Under the pieces are notes generated by a model. That model had not been told where the DNA came from, did no database searches, and saw nothing but the letters and a program-made list of their open reading frames with translations. A stretch of DNA of 64,000 bases from Sclerotinia nivalis (taxonomy: Eukaryota; Ascomycota; Leotiomycetes; Helotiales; Sclerotiniaceae), in the NCBI GenBank assembly GCA_029531795.1, contig JAPEIS010000011.1, forward strand, positions 1,116,001-1,180,000, read 5' to 3'. The position numbers and the translations under genes were made by a program. Shown piece after piece: positions 43,438 to 54,551 of the stretch. Positions within the stretch are counted from its first letter, which is position 1, and the number at the start of each line of letters is the position of its first letter.

Positions 43438-46400
43438 ATGCCAGGCAAAGTCGCAAGCAGAAGCTCGAGGATATCCGGTTCAGGAGCTCGCAAATCATCC
43501 ACCGCGGAACCAAGTAGTCGCAGATCTGCTACCTCAAGAGTGACAGCACCATACGTTGAAATTCCAGAAGAAACGCCAGACAACGAGTTGCGAACGCAAA
43601 TATCATCCATATTTAGAGATTCGCAAAGAAATACCGCATCGCACAGAAAATTAGTTGTCAATTTGCGCAAGATACAAGAAGCATGCTGCTACGAACCTAC
43701 TAACAAGAAGAATAAAACCGGTGCGGAGGATTTCGACGAGGAAGAATTTACATATGAGTTCGCAAGATGTGTTCTAAGAGTGATGCCGATTAAAAAGAGT
43801 GAGAGTGTTGGGGAGAAGGCGATTCGATTCATTGGGTTGTTCTTGAGACATGCTAATGAGAAGGACAATGAAATGACTCCAGCAAATGGAGAGGAGGATG
43901 GAGTTTTGGTTGAGACGCCGAGCACAAGGCTCACGAGTCACCTCATGTCGACTATATTGCCTCTTCTGACGGCCAAAGAGAAGTTCGTACGATTTAGATC
44001 TACACAGCTGATTTCACATATTATAAACTCGCTCGACTCAATTGATGACGATCTCTTTCAGCAACTCCGACATGGACTTTTGCGTAGAATTCACGATAAA
44101 GAAGCGATGGTGAGAGTGCAAGCTGTCCTGGGTCTAGGCAGATTAGCTGGGAATGAAGCAGAAGGGGATGCGGATGAGAGTGATGATGAGTCGTCTGGGG
44201 GCTTACTTGTAAAACTATTAGCAGTTCTACAAAATGATCCCAGTGCCGATGTTCGAAGGTCTCTTTTGATCAATCTGCCAATATTACCCAATACGCTTCC
44301 ATATTTGCTAGAGAGGGCCAGAGATCAAGACCCTGCAACTCGTCGGGCGCTCTATTCTCGACTTTTACCAGCACTTGGAGATTTTCGACATTTGTCACTA
44401 TCGATGCGTGAAAAGTTACTACGATGGGGTCTTCGCGATCGAGATGAAAACGTCCGCAAAGCTGCAGGCAGACTTTTCCGAGAACGTTGGATTGAGGATT
44501 GTATGGCTTCAGCTGCAGCCGAGACTGCGGAAGGCGAGGCTGTCGAAGAAAGTAAGGCACCAAACATGGAAGCACTTTTAGAGCTTCTTGAGAGAATAGA
44601 CGTTGTTAATTCCGGGGTGGAAAATGGGGTGGCGCTAGAAGCAATGAAAGGCTTCTGGGAGGGACGACCCGACTTTCGAGATGCTGTCACATTTGACGAT
44701 TACTTCTGGGACACTTTATCGGCCGAATCTGTATTCATGGCAAGAAGTTTCAATGATTTCTGTCGGAACGATGGAAATAGCAAGTACGAGGCTCTGATTG
44801 AAGAGAAAATGCCCGAGGTTACGAAGCTCGCGTTTTACCTTCAGAGGTATACTGCAGTTCTGGTTGAGGCTTCAAAGAGGATTGCAACACAGGAGGAGAT
44901 CACAGAGGACGTAGCGGAAGAGGAAGATACGGTGGAGCAAGAATTTATTGTTGAACAACTACTCCACATTGCTCGAAGTTTAGACTATTCAGATGAAGTT
45001 GGACGAAGGAAAATGTTCACGCTTCTGAGACAGCACCTGGCTATCCCTGATCTGCCTGAGCAAGTCACTAAATTAACTGTGGAGGTCCTTAGGGGGATTT
45101 GTGCAGCAACCCCTGCTGGTGAAAAGGAATTCTGTAGTGTTGTTCTCGAGGCCGTCGCCGATGTTCATGATACAGTCATGGATGAACAAGATTTTGAGGA
45201 TGCCGAGGAGAGCTTTCATTCTGCAAGGTCTGACGTTAGTGATGATGACAAACCAACTAGAGGTAAGAAAAAGCCTCCGATGACAGAAGAAGAAGAGCAA
45301 GAAAAAGCGGTCCGCGAGATTATGGTTAACATGAAATGCTTGCACATTGTGCAATGTATGCTTGAAAATGTTGAAGGAAGTCTTAAAGAGAATGCGGATC
45401 TTGTAGCCATGCTCAACAATCTTGTTGTACCAGCTGTGCGCAGTCACGAAGCACCTGTTCGAGAACGTGGTCTCATCTGCATCGGCCTCTGTTCGCTTCT
45501 TGACAAATCTTTGGCTGATGAGAACCTGGCTCTTTTCATACACTTCTTCAGCAAAGGCCATTCTGCTCTTCAAATCACTGCTTTGCAGATTTTGACCGAT
45601 ATGCTTAATCAGCATGGTGCTCAACTCCTGGAATCAAATCCTGCAATTTTGACAAAGGTCTATCTCAAGGCTTTGAAGTCCGGTGCCAAAGACCCCGAGG
45701 TTCAGGCGGCAGCCACCGTTGCTGTTGCTAAACTCTTGCTGGGACGTGTAATTACGGATGCATCATCTGCAATTGATGACCTCTTGAAGACATTGGTCGT
45801 CCTTTACTTCGATCCCAGCACAGCTCAAAATCAAGGTGTTCGTCAAACTTTAACCTATTTCCTACCGGTTTACTGTTACAGCAGAGCAGAAAATCAAGAC
45901 AGAATGCGTGCAGTGGCAGTAGATGCAATGCACAAGCTATTCGAAACTCGAGACGACGATGAGGATGCTGAGGCTGAAATGGTTGGTCTTGGGACGATCG
46001 GTGCGCATTTGGTTGATTGGACCGATCCTCGGAAATGCTATGTCCCTGGAAATCAAGTCACTTTATCAGATGAGGCGTCTAAAAAGGCAGTCAATGGAGA
46101 TGTTCATCTTGACTTTGCCATGGATATTCTGGAAAGATTGAATTCTTCTATGAGACGTAGGTTAAATTTTTTGACCCCTACTCCTATTGAATCTAGACTA
46201 ACGCCTAAAACAGTGGAAGAAAAGAAAACCCTCACACCTCTCCTCGCCAAACTCCACATCTCGCCAGCCTCATCCGAGGATAAGCTTCGCGCAACATACG
46301 AGGAAATAAGCGAGGCCGTTGAGAACAAAAAATTAGGGCTGGACGCTACTGGTAGGAATGCTTTGTTCAAAATACATGTTACACTTGGCAAGATTGTAAA

Positions 46401-46773
46401 TTCTCTTGCCGAAAAAGACGCGGGAGAAGAAAGTGTGTTGAGAGGAGGAAGCGTGATGAGGGAAAGTGTAAGGGGCGAGAGTGCCCCGCCTGGTGCCAGT
46501 GTAGGGAGCAATGGAAATAGAGCTGGAAATCTCGGTGTGAAAAAGACTCGAGGTCCCGAGGTGATAATGGACAAACCAATTAAAGTGGAGACCGTGGAGG
46601 AGGATGAAAATGAAAAGGAAGAAGAAAATGATGAAAGCGAGGGAACAATCGTTGCTGATCAAGAGAGAACGATCGTTCCCCCTAACGAGGAGGAATCATT
46701 ACTGGAGCAACAATTGCAAGATAGCCTGGTGGAAAGTCTCCTAGATGATGGGGATATAGAGATGGGTATGTAG
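43438..46773 (+). CDS. Condensin complex subunit 3 (Cnd3/Ycg1/CAP-G)
   Basis: A single exon codes for 1111 residues, close to the usual length. It is a HEAT-repeat protein: FRSTQLISHIINSLD, RVQAVLGLGRLAG, DVRRSLLINLPILPNTLPYL and DPATRRALYSRLLPALGDF near residues 175-320 are the recognisable CAP-G N-terminal HEATs. The Cnd3 C-terminal region follows (for example RERGLICIGLCSLLDKSLAD near 675). An acidic, low-complexity tail (after residue 1040) and a Ser/Arg-rich start (residues 1-35) flank the repeats. Family knowledge: CAP-G with the kleisin Brn1/CAP-H forms the DNA-binding part of condensin, needed for mitotic chromosome compaction. It is divergent to cysteine synthase, with 383 bases between start codons. 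There are no introns, and I see no damage. Confidence 0.9.
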   Translation: MPGKVASRSSRISGSGARKSSTAEPSSRRSATSRVTAPYVEIPEETPDNELRTQISSIFRDSQRNTASHRKLVVNLRKIQEACCYEPTNKKNKTGAEDFDEEEFTYEFARCVLRVMPIKKSESVGEKAIRFIGLFLRHANEKDNEMTPANGEEDGVLVETPSTRLTSHLMSTILPLLTAKEKFVRFRSTQLISHIINSLDSIDDDLFQQLRHGLLRRIHDKEAMVRVQAVLGLGRLAGNEAEGDADESDDESSGGLLVKLLAVLQNDPSADVRRSLLINLPILPNTLPYLLERARDQDPATRRALYSRLLPALGDFRHLSLSMREKLLRWGLRDRDENVRKAAGRLFRERWIEDCMASAAAETAEGEAVEESKAPNMEALLELLERIDVVNSGVENGVALEAMKGFWEGRPDFRDAVTFDDYFWDTLSAESVFMARSFNDFCRNDGNSKYEALIEEKMPEVTKLAFYLQRYTAVLVEASKRIATQEEITEDVAEEEDTVEQEFIVEQLLHIARSLDYSDEVGRRKMFTLLRQHLAIPDLPEQVTKLTVEVLRGICAATPAGEKEFCSVVLEAVADVHDTVMDEQDFEDAEESFHSARSDVSDDDKPTRGKKKPPMTEEEEQEKAVREIMVNMKCLHIVQCMLENVEGSLKENADLVAMLNNLVVPAVRSHEAPVRERGLICIGLCSLLDKSLADENLALFIHFFSKGHSALQITALQILTDMLNQHGAQLLESNPAILTKVYLKALKSGAKDPEVQAAATVAVAKLLLGRVITDASSAIDDLLKTLVVLYFDPSTAQNQGVRQTLTYFLPVYCYSRAENQDRMRAVAVDAMHKLFETRDDDEDAEAEMVGLGTIGAHLVDWTDPRKCYVPGNQVTLSDEASKKAVNGDVHLDFAMDILERLNSSMRRRLNFLTPTPIESRLTPKTVEEKKTLTPLLAKLHISPASSEDKLRATYEEISEAVENKKLGLDATGRNALFKIHVTLGKIVNSLAEKDAGEESVLRGGSVMRESVRGESAPPGASVGSNGNRAGNLGVKKTRGPEVIMDKPIKVETVEEDENEKEEENDESEGTIVADQERTIVPPNEEESLLEQQLQDSLVESLLDDGDIEMGM

Positions 46774-47425
46774 GCCTTGAGTGTATATGAGCAATGGTTG
46801 GCGATACTATGGTCCGGCGTTTAGTTGGGTTTAATGCGTTGAATTGATCAACGAATCTATGAATTTAATGCCCTTATCATTATGACAACCACCCGTTCGA
46901 TTTCAGCCCATTGCTGAATATTTTTTGTACATCATATTAATTTTGGTATTGTGAAACATTGAATTCACTTAGTAGTTGACCAAGTGAGCTTCACGGATTT
47001 GCAATCCCCGATGAGCTCTACCTCAGGTTTGACACTTACTCCCGATGACCCTCGCTCTCCCACTGCTGCGTATTTTTTCCAACGACTCCACCAAATATAC
47101 TATGCGTAAATCTTGGCAAGATCCTATAGCATTTGGAGGCAAAACTCCTAATAGGTTTTGTGGTGCTTCAGCAGTCCCACTAACTACACTCCAAGCACCT
47201 TCATTATTATTTCCCGATCTATACAGATGACTAATCTTTAAACAATCCTTTCTGCTCACTGTCTATGTTACGACGCCAATCTGCTTTCCTTTTTAAACTC
47301 CCAAGGAAGGCCACAAGAATGCGGGCGGTTCGTACCACAAACTAAAATCTATGCATTTGCCTGTGTCAATGACAATATTTTTACAATGAAACCATCATCC
47401 AATCAAAGCAAAAATTTGAAAGTTC
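46774..47425. other. Convergent spacer between condensin and thioesterase genes
   Basis: No supported gene. Two overlapping open stretches of 60-78 codons around 47023-47259, one on each strand, have no recognisable motif. The 3' ends of both neighbouring genes must lie here. Confidence 0.5.
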
Positions 47426-48397
47426 CTATAATTTCGACTTCGCCTCTGTATCTTTCGTCCATAATCCATCCCATTCTACCTTATGCTCTAAATGTTCCTT
47501 CTTAGTGGGTACCCGCACTTTATGATGTTCACACGTGCAATAAATAATCGATCCATCTAGGCTGGTCATGCTACCACGAAGCATTGCCATTGTCTTTCCG
47601 TATTGGATTACTTCGGTGTAGATACGTACTGTGGTTCCTGGGATTGTTAATAAGAGATATTCTTGCTGTGGGATATGTCTCATGAATAAACATACCAATA
47701 GGAACAGCTCTTAAATAACTTAAATTAAGTGTCCTCGTTACACCACCTAGGAAACTATGATTCATTATGATTAGCACGCTTTAGAAATTCAAAACAAAAA
47801 GATAAAACTTACTCCCATGATCCGGGTTTGGCAACTGGTCCTAGGGCAATTGTAGTGCACATATCAAATATTACGGCGCCGGCTCCCCCGTGCATCACAT
47901 TGTTAATATTGGCATATTGCTCATCAATAAGAAATTCGAATGTTACGGTTCCTGACGCGGTGGCATCGAGAATCTTGATATTGTTCATGAGATGCGAGTC
48001 GAATCCTTTTAAATTTTGGGATTGAGTGATTAAGCGGTATCTGGTGGTTGTTAGATTTTGATATGAGAGGAATCATGGGAATGAGAAACTTTGGGTATGG
48101 GAAAATAGACAAGGAACGGAAGAGAAGAGCTATTGTGGAATATGATCTTTTCAAATACAAGGCTTGTTAAGATGCTAGATTCCTTGCGGCATAGGCAAAA
48201 GAATCATGGATGAGAATAGAGGAAGTGCCATAAAACAAAAATACGAGTATTCTGTTGTGCAGATTGCCGTAAGATACTGCATTATACCCCGCTTGGAGCA
48301 TACAAATATAAGGATGAATGAGAATGAGATATAGAGAATAATACCTCTCAAAAATAGCCTCAACACCTTTCAGCGCCTCTTCCCGTGACTCCGCCAT
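47426..48397 (-). CDS. Hotdog-fold thioesterase (4HBT/ACOT13-like)
   Basis: Four exons: 48397-48345, 48040-47813, 47754-47696 and 47637-47426. The introns are 304, 58 and 58 nt, with GT...AG ends. The product is 183 residues. Exon 2 carries the hotdog signature NNVMHGGAGAVIFDMCTTIA (about residues 60-80). Exon 3 supplies GGVTRTLNLSYLRAVPIG, the strand pair after the central helix. Exon 4 carries TTVRIYTEVIQYGKTMAMLR and ends KDTEAKSKL. Family knowledge: these enzymes hydrolyse acyl-CoA or aromatic acyl-CoA thioesters; the substrate cannot be told from sequence alone. No targeting peptide is obvious. The first intron is about five times longer than usual here, so a missed small exon or another first exon is possible. 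The last three exons are secure. Confidence 0.82.
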
Positions 48398-50083
48398 GTT
48401 GCTCCAGATACCCCGCTCTTTTCCTTCTTATGCTACCCAATTATCCTTTTAAAGAGATCGGAGTATAGCTGCATGAGAGAGGCGAAATGAGATAAGGCTA
48501 AGATGTTGATTCTTACAACAAACTTGACATCAAGCAAACGTACGCGTTGGTACGAGAGACTCATGCCGAGGTTCGGATCGTGAGACTGGTGGTGGACCGT
48601 GGGGTTTTGTGGGGTAATCTTTTGGGTTCCTTCGGAGATTATGTAATCAAGAGGCCAGGGAGACGACTTCTCGGGTTTTGACGATGATACCTAATTGAAA
48701 GATTAATGAAAGATAGTATTTTGTTGTGTCGAAACCCTCGATGAGGGGCTCAGAAATGTGTCGGACTCGATTTCCGAGTAAAGAGGCTCGATTAAGCCTG
48801 GCCTCCTATTACAGTGTCGACGGGTCTCTCTCCAATTCACTTAAGTAGGCTTCTATTAAGTCAACGCGAATGAAAGAATAGAGAACCGTATCAGCCTGTA
48901 TAGAATGTCACAGAGCCGCCGGAATTCTTCGAGGAGCAGCTCCTCAACCGGCCAGACTAGCACGAGTTAATCAAACTTATGATCTGAGCCGTACATACCC
49001 CAGTAAATTTTGTCAACAGTGTACTTAAGATATCAAAAGAAATACCAGGGCAACAAGAGAGACTTGATGATGATAGTACGGAAATGAAGAGATAGTAGTC
49101 ATCGCAGTTCTACGCCTTTGTGAAAGGCCACTATCACCATCTTCGTTTTCATACTCACCATAACCTTCTCTCTAATATATATCCAAGTAAGCAAGGGCAA
49201 TTCATCCTTCGTTCAACATAGCTACTTCCCGGTAGCCAATTTAGTAGAATAAGGAGATATATTTCGTAGTGAGATTATCTGAGAGTCTAGGTAGTAAGGA
49301 TCCAGATAGTGGGGAGAAGCTTTATGATAGCATCAGTATACTTGAACTGCTTTCTGTTACTTCCTGGATTTCGTTTTAGAACGGGTCTGGACTAGATGCA
49401 TGTTTGTATTTGAATTCAATTTTCTCGAGTAATCATCCGAATAATTATTGCGAACATAGGAAAATGCTAAGTATGGCGAGAATGCCAGCAGTATCAAAGT
49501 TATATTTTCGAGGGCTTAGAGAGGAAACTCTCAGGAAATTGTTGTAGATATACAACAAAACAATATATGGGCGGAAGCGAAATGGATGAATCTTCCTTCT
49601 GAATCAACATTCTTGGGTATCCATCCGAAGTCTTCACACCATTGTTATAGATTGTGCCCACAAAACTTATTACTTCAACGGAAATGAGGTAATCCAAGCC
49701 TCTGGTTTTTGGATGCGCTTCGGCCGTTTCAAACCGTCTAGAGAATCCTATATTATAAGGCTCAGGGTACCTTTTGGTAAGTTGGAGAATATTTGCATCG
49801 CACTCCGTTTGATTTGATATTGATTGGTATGCAAAAGCTTCCATTCGTTGGCTCAGAATGTCTAAGTTGTTAGTTGTTGTATAAAATATACAAAAAAAGG
49901 TAAATGGGCTTGAGGTTTTAGGCGTGCATGGCCTTCGATATTGATTTTTCTGTTTAGATATAGTACAAACTTTTCAGATATACCGAAAATTATATATATA
50001 GAATTCTTATACAAGATTTTGGTTTATCTCTAGCCACTAAATATTCTATTCTTTGGGCATACCGTGGTTAAATAATGTGATGT
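48398..50083. other. Gene-poor spacer
   Basis: No gene is supported. The longest open stretch (minus strand, 49844-49500, 114 codons) has no motif I recognise and no matching exon signals. It may be a remnant. No repeat shared with the transposon block is visible before 50084. Confidence 0.4.
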
Positions 50084-50187
50084 TGTCACGGGTCCAGAAC
50101 TCTACCACTGAACTACGAAACCCCTAAAAGGGTAGAAGTAGTTTGATCAATATCAAACACTACTCGTAGAGTTATAAACCCGTGGCA
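50084..50187. mobile_element. 104-bp foldback element, copy 2, uninterrupted
   Basis: It runs TGTCACGGG to CCCGTGGCA, exactly 104 bp, with the duplication gatgt on both sides (50079-50083 and 50188-50192). It is inverted relative to the copy at 25218-31121. The terminal inverted repeats match at 18 of 22 positions. An inner hairpin with AGTAG and TTTGAT arms lies around 50140-50167, and a CCCCTAAAAGGG inverted repeat at about 50121-50132. A tRNA A-box-like TAGTTCAGTGG is on the minus strand (50115-50105). No coding capacity. Confidence 0.88.
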
Positions 50188-50830
50188 GATGTCAAGATGT
50201 GAATGGTCATTTATCCACTGATATATCTGCTTCCTTCCGAATAGCATGATTATGAAAAGAATGATGAAGCTGCAGGAAATTCTAGACAAGAACAAAGGAA
50301 ACATTTAGCAAAATCTAGGTGCCTGGAATGCAGTTTCATGACTGCAAGATTACCATATATTCATTCCAACCTTCTATGTTTCATCTCCTCTCTGATTCCG
50401 GGCCTGGTTTAATAAATATTTGTTACTTCAATGAGTAACTCATTTGGTTTACATGAGTACATAAAGCTAGTACGAAGGAGATAAAAACACCTCACAACCT
50501 ATGACAACTAAAATTTACAATAATTGATAGTAAAATCCCGGACACACTAAGTTCTCTCAATCTTCCCCGGTTCCCCGCCTTTCACCCAGGAAAAGATAGT
50601 GATAGAATCCCAAAGCTCAATACAATCCCCATTGGACAAAAGAATTTCCATTCCTTAAAATTCCTCTAAGCCTTCTGTTTAAAAATCAAATATATGAAAA
50701 GAATCCAAGAAGGAGTAGGGAGAGCTTTATATACTGACCGTGAATCTCGTTGTGATTTTAAAGTGGAACAGCCTTAAGAAACCAGCGACAACGAATAGAC
50801 CGAACTGCGAAAGTTTGGTGCTCACGATAA
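50188..50830. other. Spacer without a gene
   Basis: Nothing supported. AT-rich with scattered stops; it could contain the promoter of the small hypothetical gene at 50831. Confidence 0.4.
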
Positions 50831-51267
50831 ATGCTTACCTTCTTAGAATTTTGCAAATGCGAAATTCTTGGTAGCCTGTGTTCGAAGGAGATTTTCAGGC
50901 TAGTCCGGCAGCTAGCCCCGCTAGAATCCTCGCAGCATTTCAAAGATATCTATAGGCATGCTATTCATGCAGGACACTTGGAACTTCCAGACGTTTACAT
51001 CTCTTACCACGAAATGCAATTCACTCAATACGAGAATTTGAAGACGGATGTTGGCCGACTGGCAGGTAGACTGGGCATTGTTGCCGACAAGTGGCGATTG
51101 CTCAATTCGATGTTGAATCCTATGCGCAAACTAGCCTCAATCATCCTGTTAAGAGTGAGTATACTATCTGCCAATCCTTACTATAAGTGCTCAAAACTCA
51201 GACACACTTCTGCAGGAAGTATTCCGTACGGAAGTTCATGAGCAAATTTAAGGCTTTGGATCATTGA
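50831..51267 (+). CDS. Small hypothetical protein, possibly a gene remnant
   Basis: An ATG at 50831 opens 108 codons to a GTGAGT donor. A 47-nt intron (51155-51201, with TTACTAT and CTCAG) joins to 21 more codons ending at 51267, giving about 129 residues. Without splicing, the frame would run to 136 residues. The sequence looks helical (EIFRLVRQLAPLESSQHF, QYENLKTDVGRLAGRLGI) and is basic at the end. I recognise no family, and the intron is shorter than others in the window. It may be a genuine small gene or a fragment of a larger dead one. Confidence 0.3.
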
Positions 51268-51906
51268 GTCTACTTCTGGGTAGCTTCAATTACCAAGTAC
51301 GGTTAATACATAGAGGAGGTACAAAATTTGAGTAGCAGGAATTACATTGAAATTGAAAGTGAGCGTATGTATAGCACTGATGTAGTGTGGTACAATCTTT
51401 TGTCTACGCAAGAAAGGGAAGTCATTGTTGAGGAGCTAGGAAACAATACCATTTTAGCGTAAGGTTTTCAATAGCCTGTAATCACAGCTGTGGCGCGAAA
51501 TTATCAACAAATAGGCCATCAAATTTAAACAAATTATCTGAAAGGCGACCACCGGAGGATTTCGGTTGGCACGCTGATTCATAGATGGGCGATACAGTGA
51601 GCAATTTTATTGTTATCACGTGACATACGTAATCAACTCGCCTATTCAGTCATTGTTCAGGGGCACGAATCTTGGCTAGTATCCGTTCAAATACATATGT
51701 TCATGGATTGTTCATCACATTAATGACAATATCGCTGATGAGGTATATAATGGTGCGTTTTCTCGCTTGACTTCACATCAATCATCCTTGACTACCTTAA
51801 ACAACAGCACTTAAGAATCAAAGGTACCGAGTTAGCACTGTCAATAGATATTTTCAGAATACTATCAGATCTCAGACTCATATAACAAAAAACACATCAA
51901 ATAGTT
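51268..51906. other. Spacer and promoter of the 2EXR gene
   Basis: No gene seen. The last 100 bases before 51907 are a typical A-rich fungal 5' leader. Confidence 0.45.
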
Positions 51907-52584
51907 ATGTCTTCCACAGATCTTTCCAGTTTCACGGAACTCCCCAAGGAAGTCAGACTTTCAATCTGGCGGAGCGCAGTGGAGCAAGCTCTCAACCCTC
52001 GTCGGGCCATCGTCCAGGGTACCGTAGTGCGGCCCAGAGATATCGCAGTTCTCGAGGTCAATCAGGAAGCTCGTGAAGAAGCCCTCTTTCGAACAGATCT
52101 GAGACGTTTTCGTCGTCCAACTTTGGATGACCAGGGTGTAAACGATTCTCCTCCCTCCTGGGATTGGTTCAGCATGGAAACGGACATTTTCGTTGTTGGA
52201 ATCAGTCTTCGCATTCCAAAGGGACTTTATGATAATCTCCCTCTCAGAAATGCAATCCAAACTATTGCGATTCCGTCACACTTCCTGCATACTGAATACA
52301 GTCACTTTCGGAGACTAAGCCGCTCGGACTTGTATGAGATGTTTAGATACCCGGCGTTAAAAACTGTGGTACTCCTCCGGAATGACAAGGCGCAAGAAAA
52401 AATACCTTACAAAAACCTCGTCCAGTTTACTCCCTATCACCCCCGCACTGGTGATTTGAGAATTACGATTGATCCTGAGCCACTCTCAAAACTGGAATTG
52501 GCTCAAGCAGTATACAATCAAAGTTTCTTAGATGGATTCGGGCCCTTGCCTGAGTTCAGATGGGGATGCTTGGTTCGACATTGA
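51907..52584 (+). CDS. 2EXR-domain protein
   Basis: Single exon, 225 residues. The N-terminus FTELPKEVRLSIWRSAVEQA (residues 9-28) is the first 2EXR block, F-x-x-LP-x-E-[IV]-R-x-x-[IV]-W. DIAVLEVNQEAREEALFRTD (46-65) is the second block. The rest is not conserved in a way I can assign (YPALKTVVLLRND and DLRITIDPEPLSKLELAQAV are possible beta/alpha pieces). The function of 2EXR proteins is not known. They are numerous, fast-evolving and typical of Leotiomycetes and other Pezizomycotina. The gene stands alone between spacers and has an intact frame and a good start (ATGTCTTCC after an A-rich leader). Confidence 0.78.
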   Translation: MSSTDLSSFTELPKEVRLSIWRSAVEQALNPRRAIVQGTVVRPRDIAVLEVNQEAREEALFRTDLRRFRRPTLDDQGVNDSPPSWDWFSMETDIFVVGISLRIPKGLYDNLPLRNAIQTIAIPSHFLHTEYSHFRRLSRSDLYEMFRYPALKTVVLLRNDKAQEKIPYKNLVQFTPYHPRTGDLRITIDPEPLSKLELAQAVYNQSFLDGFGPLPEFRWGCLVRH

Positions 52585-54551
52585 GCTTGATATCATTGAT
52601 CGGGCATCAACGAACACACACGCCTGGAGCGTAGGATTAAACTTCACTTGAAAATTTGTAGTTGGTAGACTTAGTTTGGTAGACTTAGTTTAAGACTAAA
52701 AGAATTAAAAAAAAAACTAAAAAAAACTAAAAAAAATCTTCCCAAAAAAAAACTTGAGATTCGGAGTTGGCGTTAAGTTCGGCACATAGCTAAAGTTTGA
52801 ACATGACGGTAAGTAGACCTAGTCTTAACATTGATAAATAAAAACTGTAAGTTACCAAAACGAAACAACACTGTCAAAACCTCAAAATGTGATAAAATTA
52901 ATGCATGAATGTTGTAATTGAAGATCAGGCCAAGCATACTTTGAGTAGTAGGTAAGGTACCTGATATAAATCGCCCTATTGTTCTTCAATCGGAAAATTT
53001 CCATCGTCATGAGCACATTGTAGCTCGCATCACTCATAAAAATCCTTATTGATACTTGCATATAAATTTACAGCGCTTAATCTCGCAGTGCAATGACTAG
53101 TGTGCGTTTAATGAAAAACAGGGGCGTCTTGTGTGTATGGTATGAAAGTTTTACTCCCTTTGAAATCGAAATTAAGTAGAAAAACATGAATAAACCAAAA
53201 CTGCTTGTAGATTGAAACTGTCACTAGAACTCCCGTGTCACTTTATATTGGATGCAGGGGTTTGAGTATGATAAAAGTCTTTCGTGACATCCCATCAAAA
53301 GCCTAAAAGAGTGGTAAAGAAATTGGAGATAGATGAGAGTTTCGTGACATTGAGTATCAAGACACATGTACATTCCTTAGTCAACACTAATTGATGAGTA
53401 TCATCTGGTCAAATGCAAAAACAAACATGTAAGATTACGAGTTCTGGTCTGCTCAGTTGCTTGGTGATTATATCATGATGTAAAAATAGCTGGTGAGAAC
53501 AAAGGGACTTTGGAATCATATATGATGTGTAACAAGAAGCTTTGTTTGGATCTGCGTTGTATTAATTAAAAATGTATAATTAGGAACAAGATGATCAAAG
53601 ATCTGCAAGTGCCAAGTGCTTTCATAATCAAGCCCCAGATTCTATATGAAAGATGGATGTTGACTTCACAAGTGGGGAGAACAAGGCTTATCTCTTGCAG
53701 CAAACAAATCACAGTCACATTGACAAGGCTTGAAGATATCTAAAATTAGAAACAAGAAGTTTGCTTTAACAATCTTTAGGGATAAATTGAAGGTTTTTTG
53801 GGGTCGGAATACAGTATAATGCATTTCATTGCTTCAAGTGAACAAAAGGGTGGATCTCAAGGAATGAAAAGGAAAGTTTAGATGGTGATCGGTTGGACAT
53901 GAAACAGTTATAGACCCTATAAAAAGTAGCAAACAAATTACAATGTAATCAAGATGATTTCTACCAATTTTGGCCGTAACCTGTATAGGTGAGTAACAAT
54001 CACATCACAACCTACCTACCATGCAACGGTTGGGTAAGGTTAGATCTTTAGTTACATTTGTACCTGTGCTGTGTCCTGTATCCATCTGTACCTGTACCTG
54101 TGAATGTGATACCAAGGAGATATAATGATAAGTGAATTCCCCTATTTCTGTTGAGGGAATAGAACCGATCTTACAAAACTGATCTTTATTTAATTTTAAT
54201 AATTCAATAACAGGTATTGTTCCTATTCATTTCCACCATCTATCAAAAGATTTCCCAAGTTTTCTTTTTAACCTTTCTTTGAGTTTTAAATAAGAGTTTC
54301 TTCCCCACCAATCCAGTCCAGTGCATCAACAGATAGAAAGATCATCATCTTTTCAGGCTCTTTGATTTGCTACTGGGTGTTCCTCCAGGCTTAAAACGAC
54401 CCCCCCTCCCGAAAAGGAATCCACCGGAAATCCCTGTTAATTTACAGCTCCTCCACCAAAAGATTAAACGGAAATCCTTCCTTTTAATAATCACCTCCTT
54501 TCGAACGGGTGATTGTTTTTTTTTATATTTGTCAAACTGGCGAACTTCATC
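52585..54551. other. Long spacer and probable leader of the F-box gene
   Basis: No gene is supported over nearly 2 kb. At 52690-52750 there are A-rich runs. Around 54015-54115 CTGTACCTGT and CCTGTATCC units recur. The last 300 bases contain pyrimidine tracts and in-frame stops, as in a long 5' leader. The apparent open frames at 54367 and 54513 begin with TTG, not ATG. Confidence 0.5.

Noticed and set aside
45073..45624. 183-codon minus-strand frame within the condensin gene
   Set aside because: Shadow of the condensin coding sequence.
49500..49844. 114-codon minus-strand frame
   Set aside because: No recognisable domain, no exon partners and isolated in gene-poor DNA; noted in the spacer entry only.
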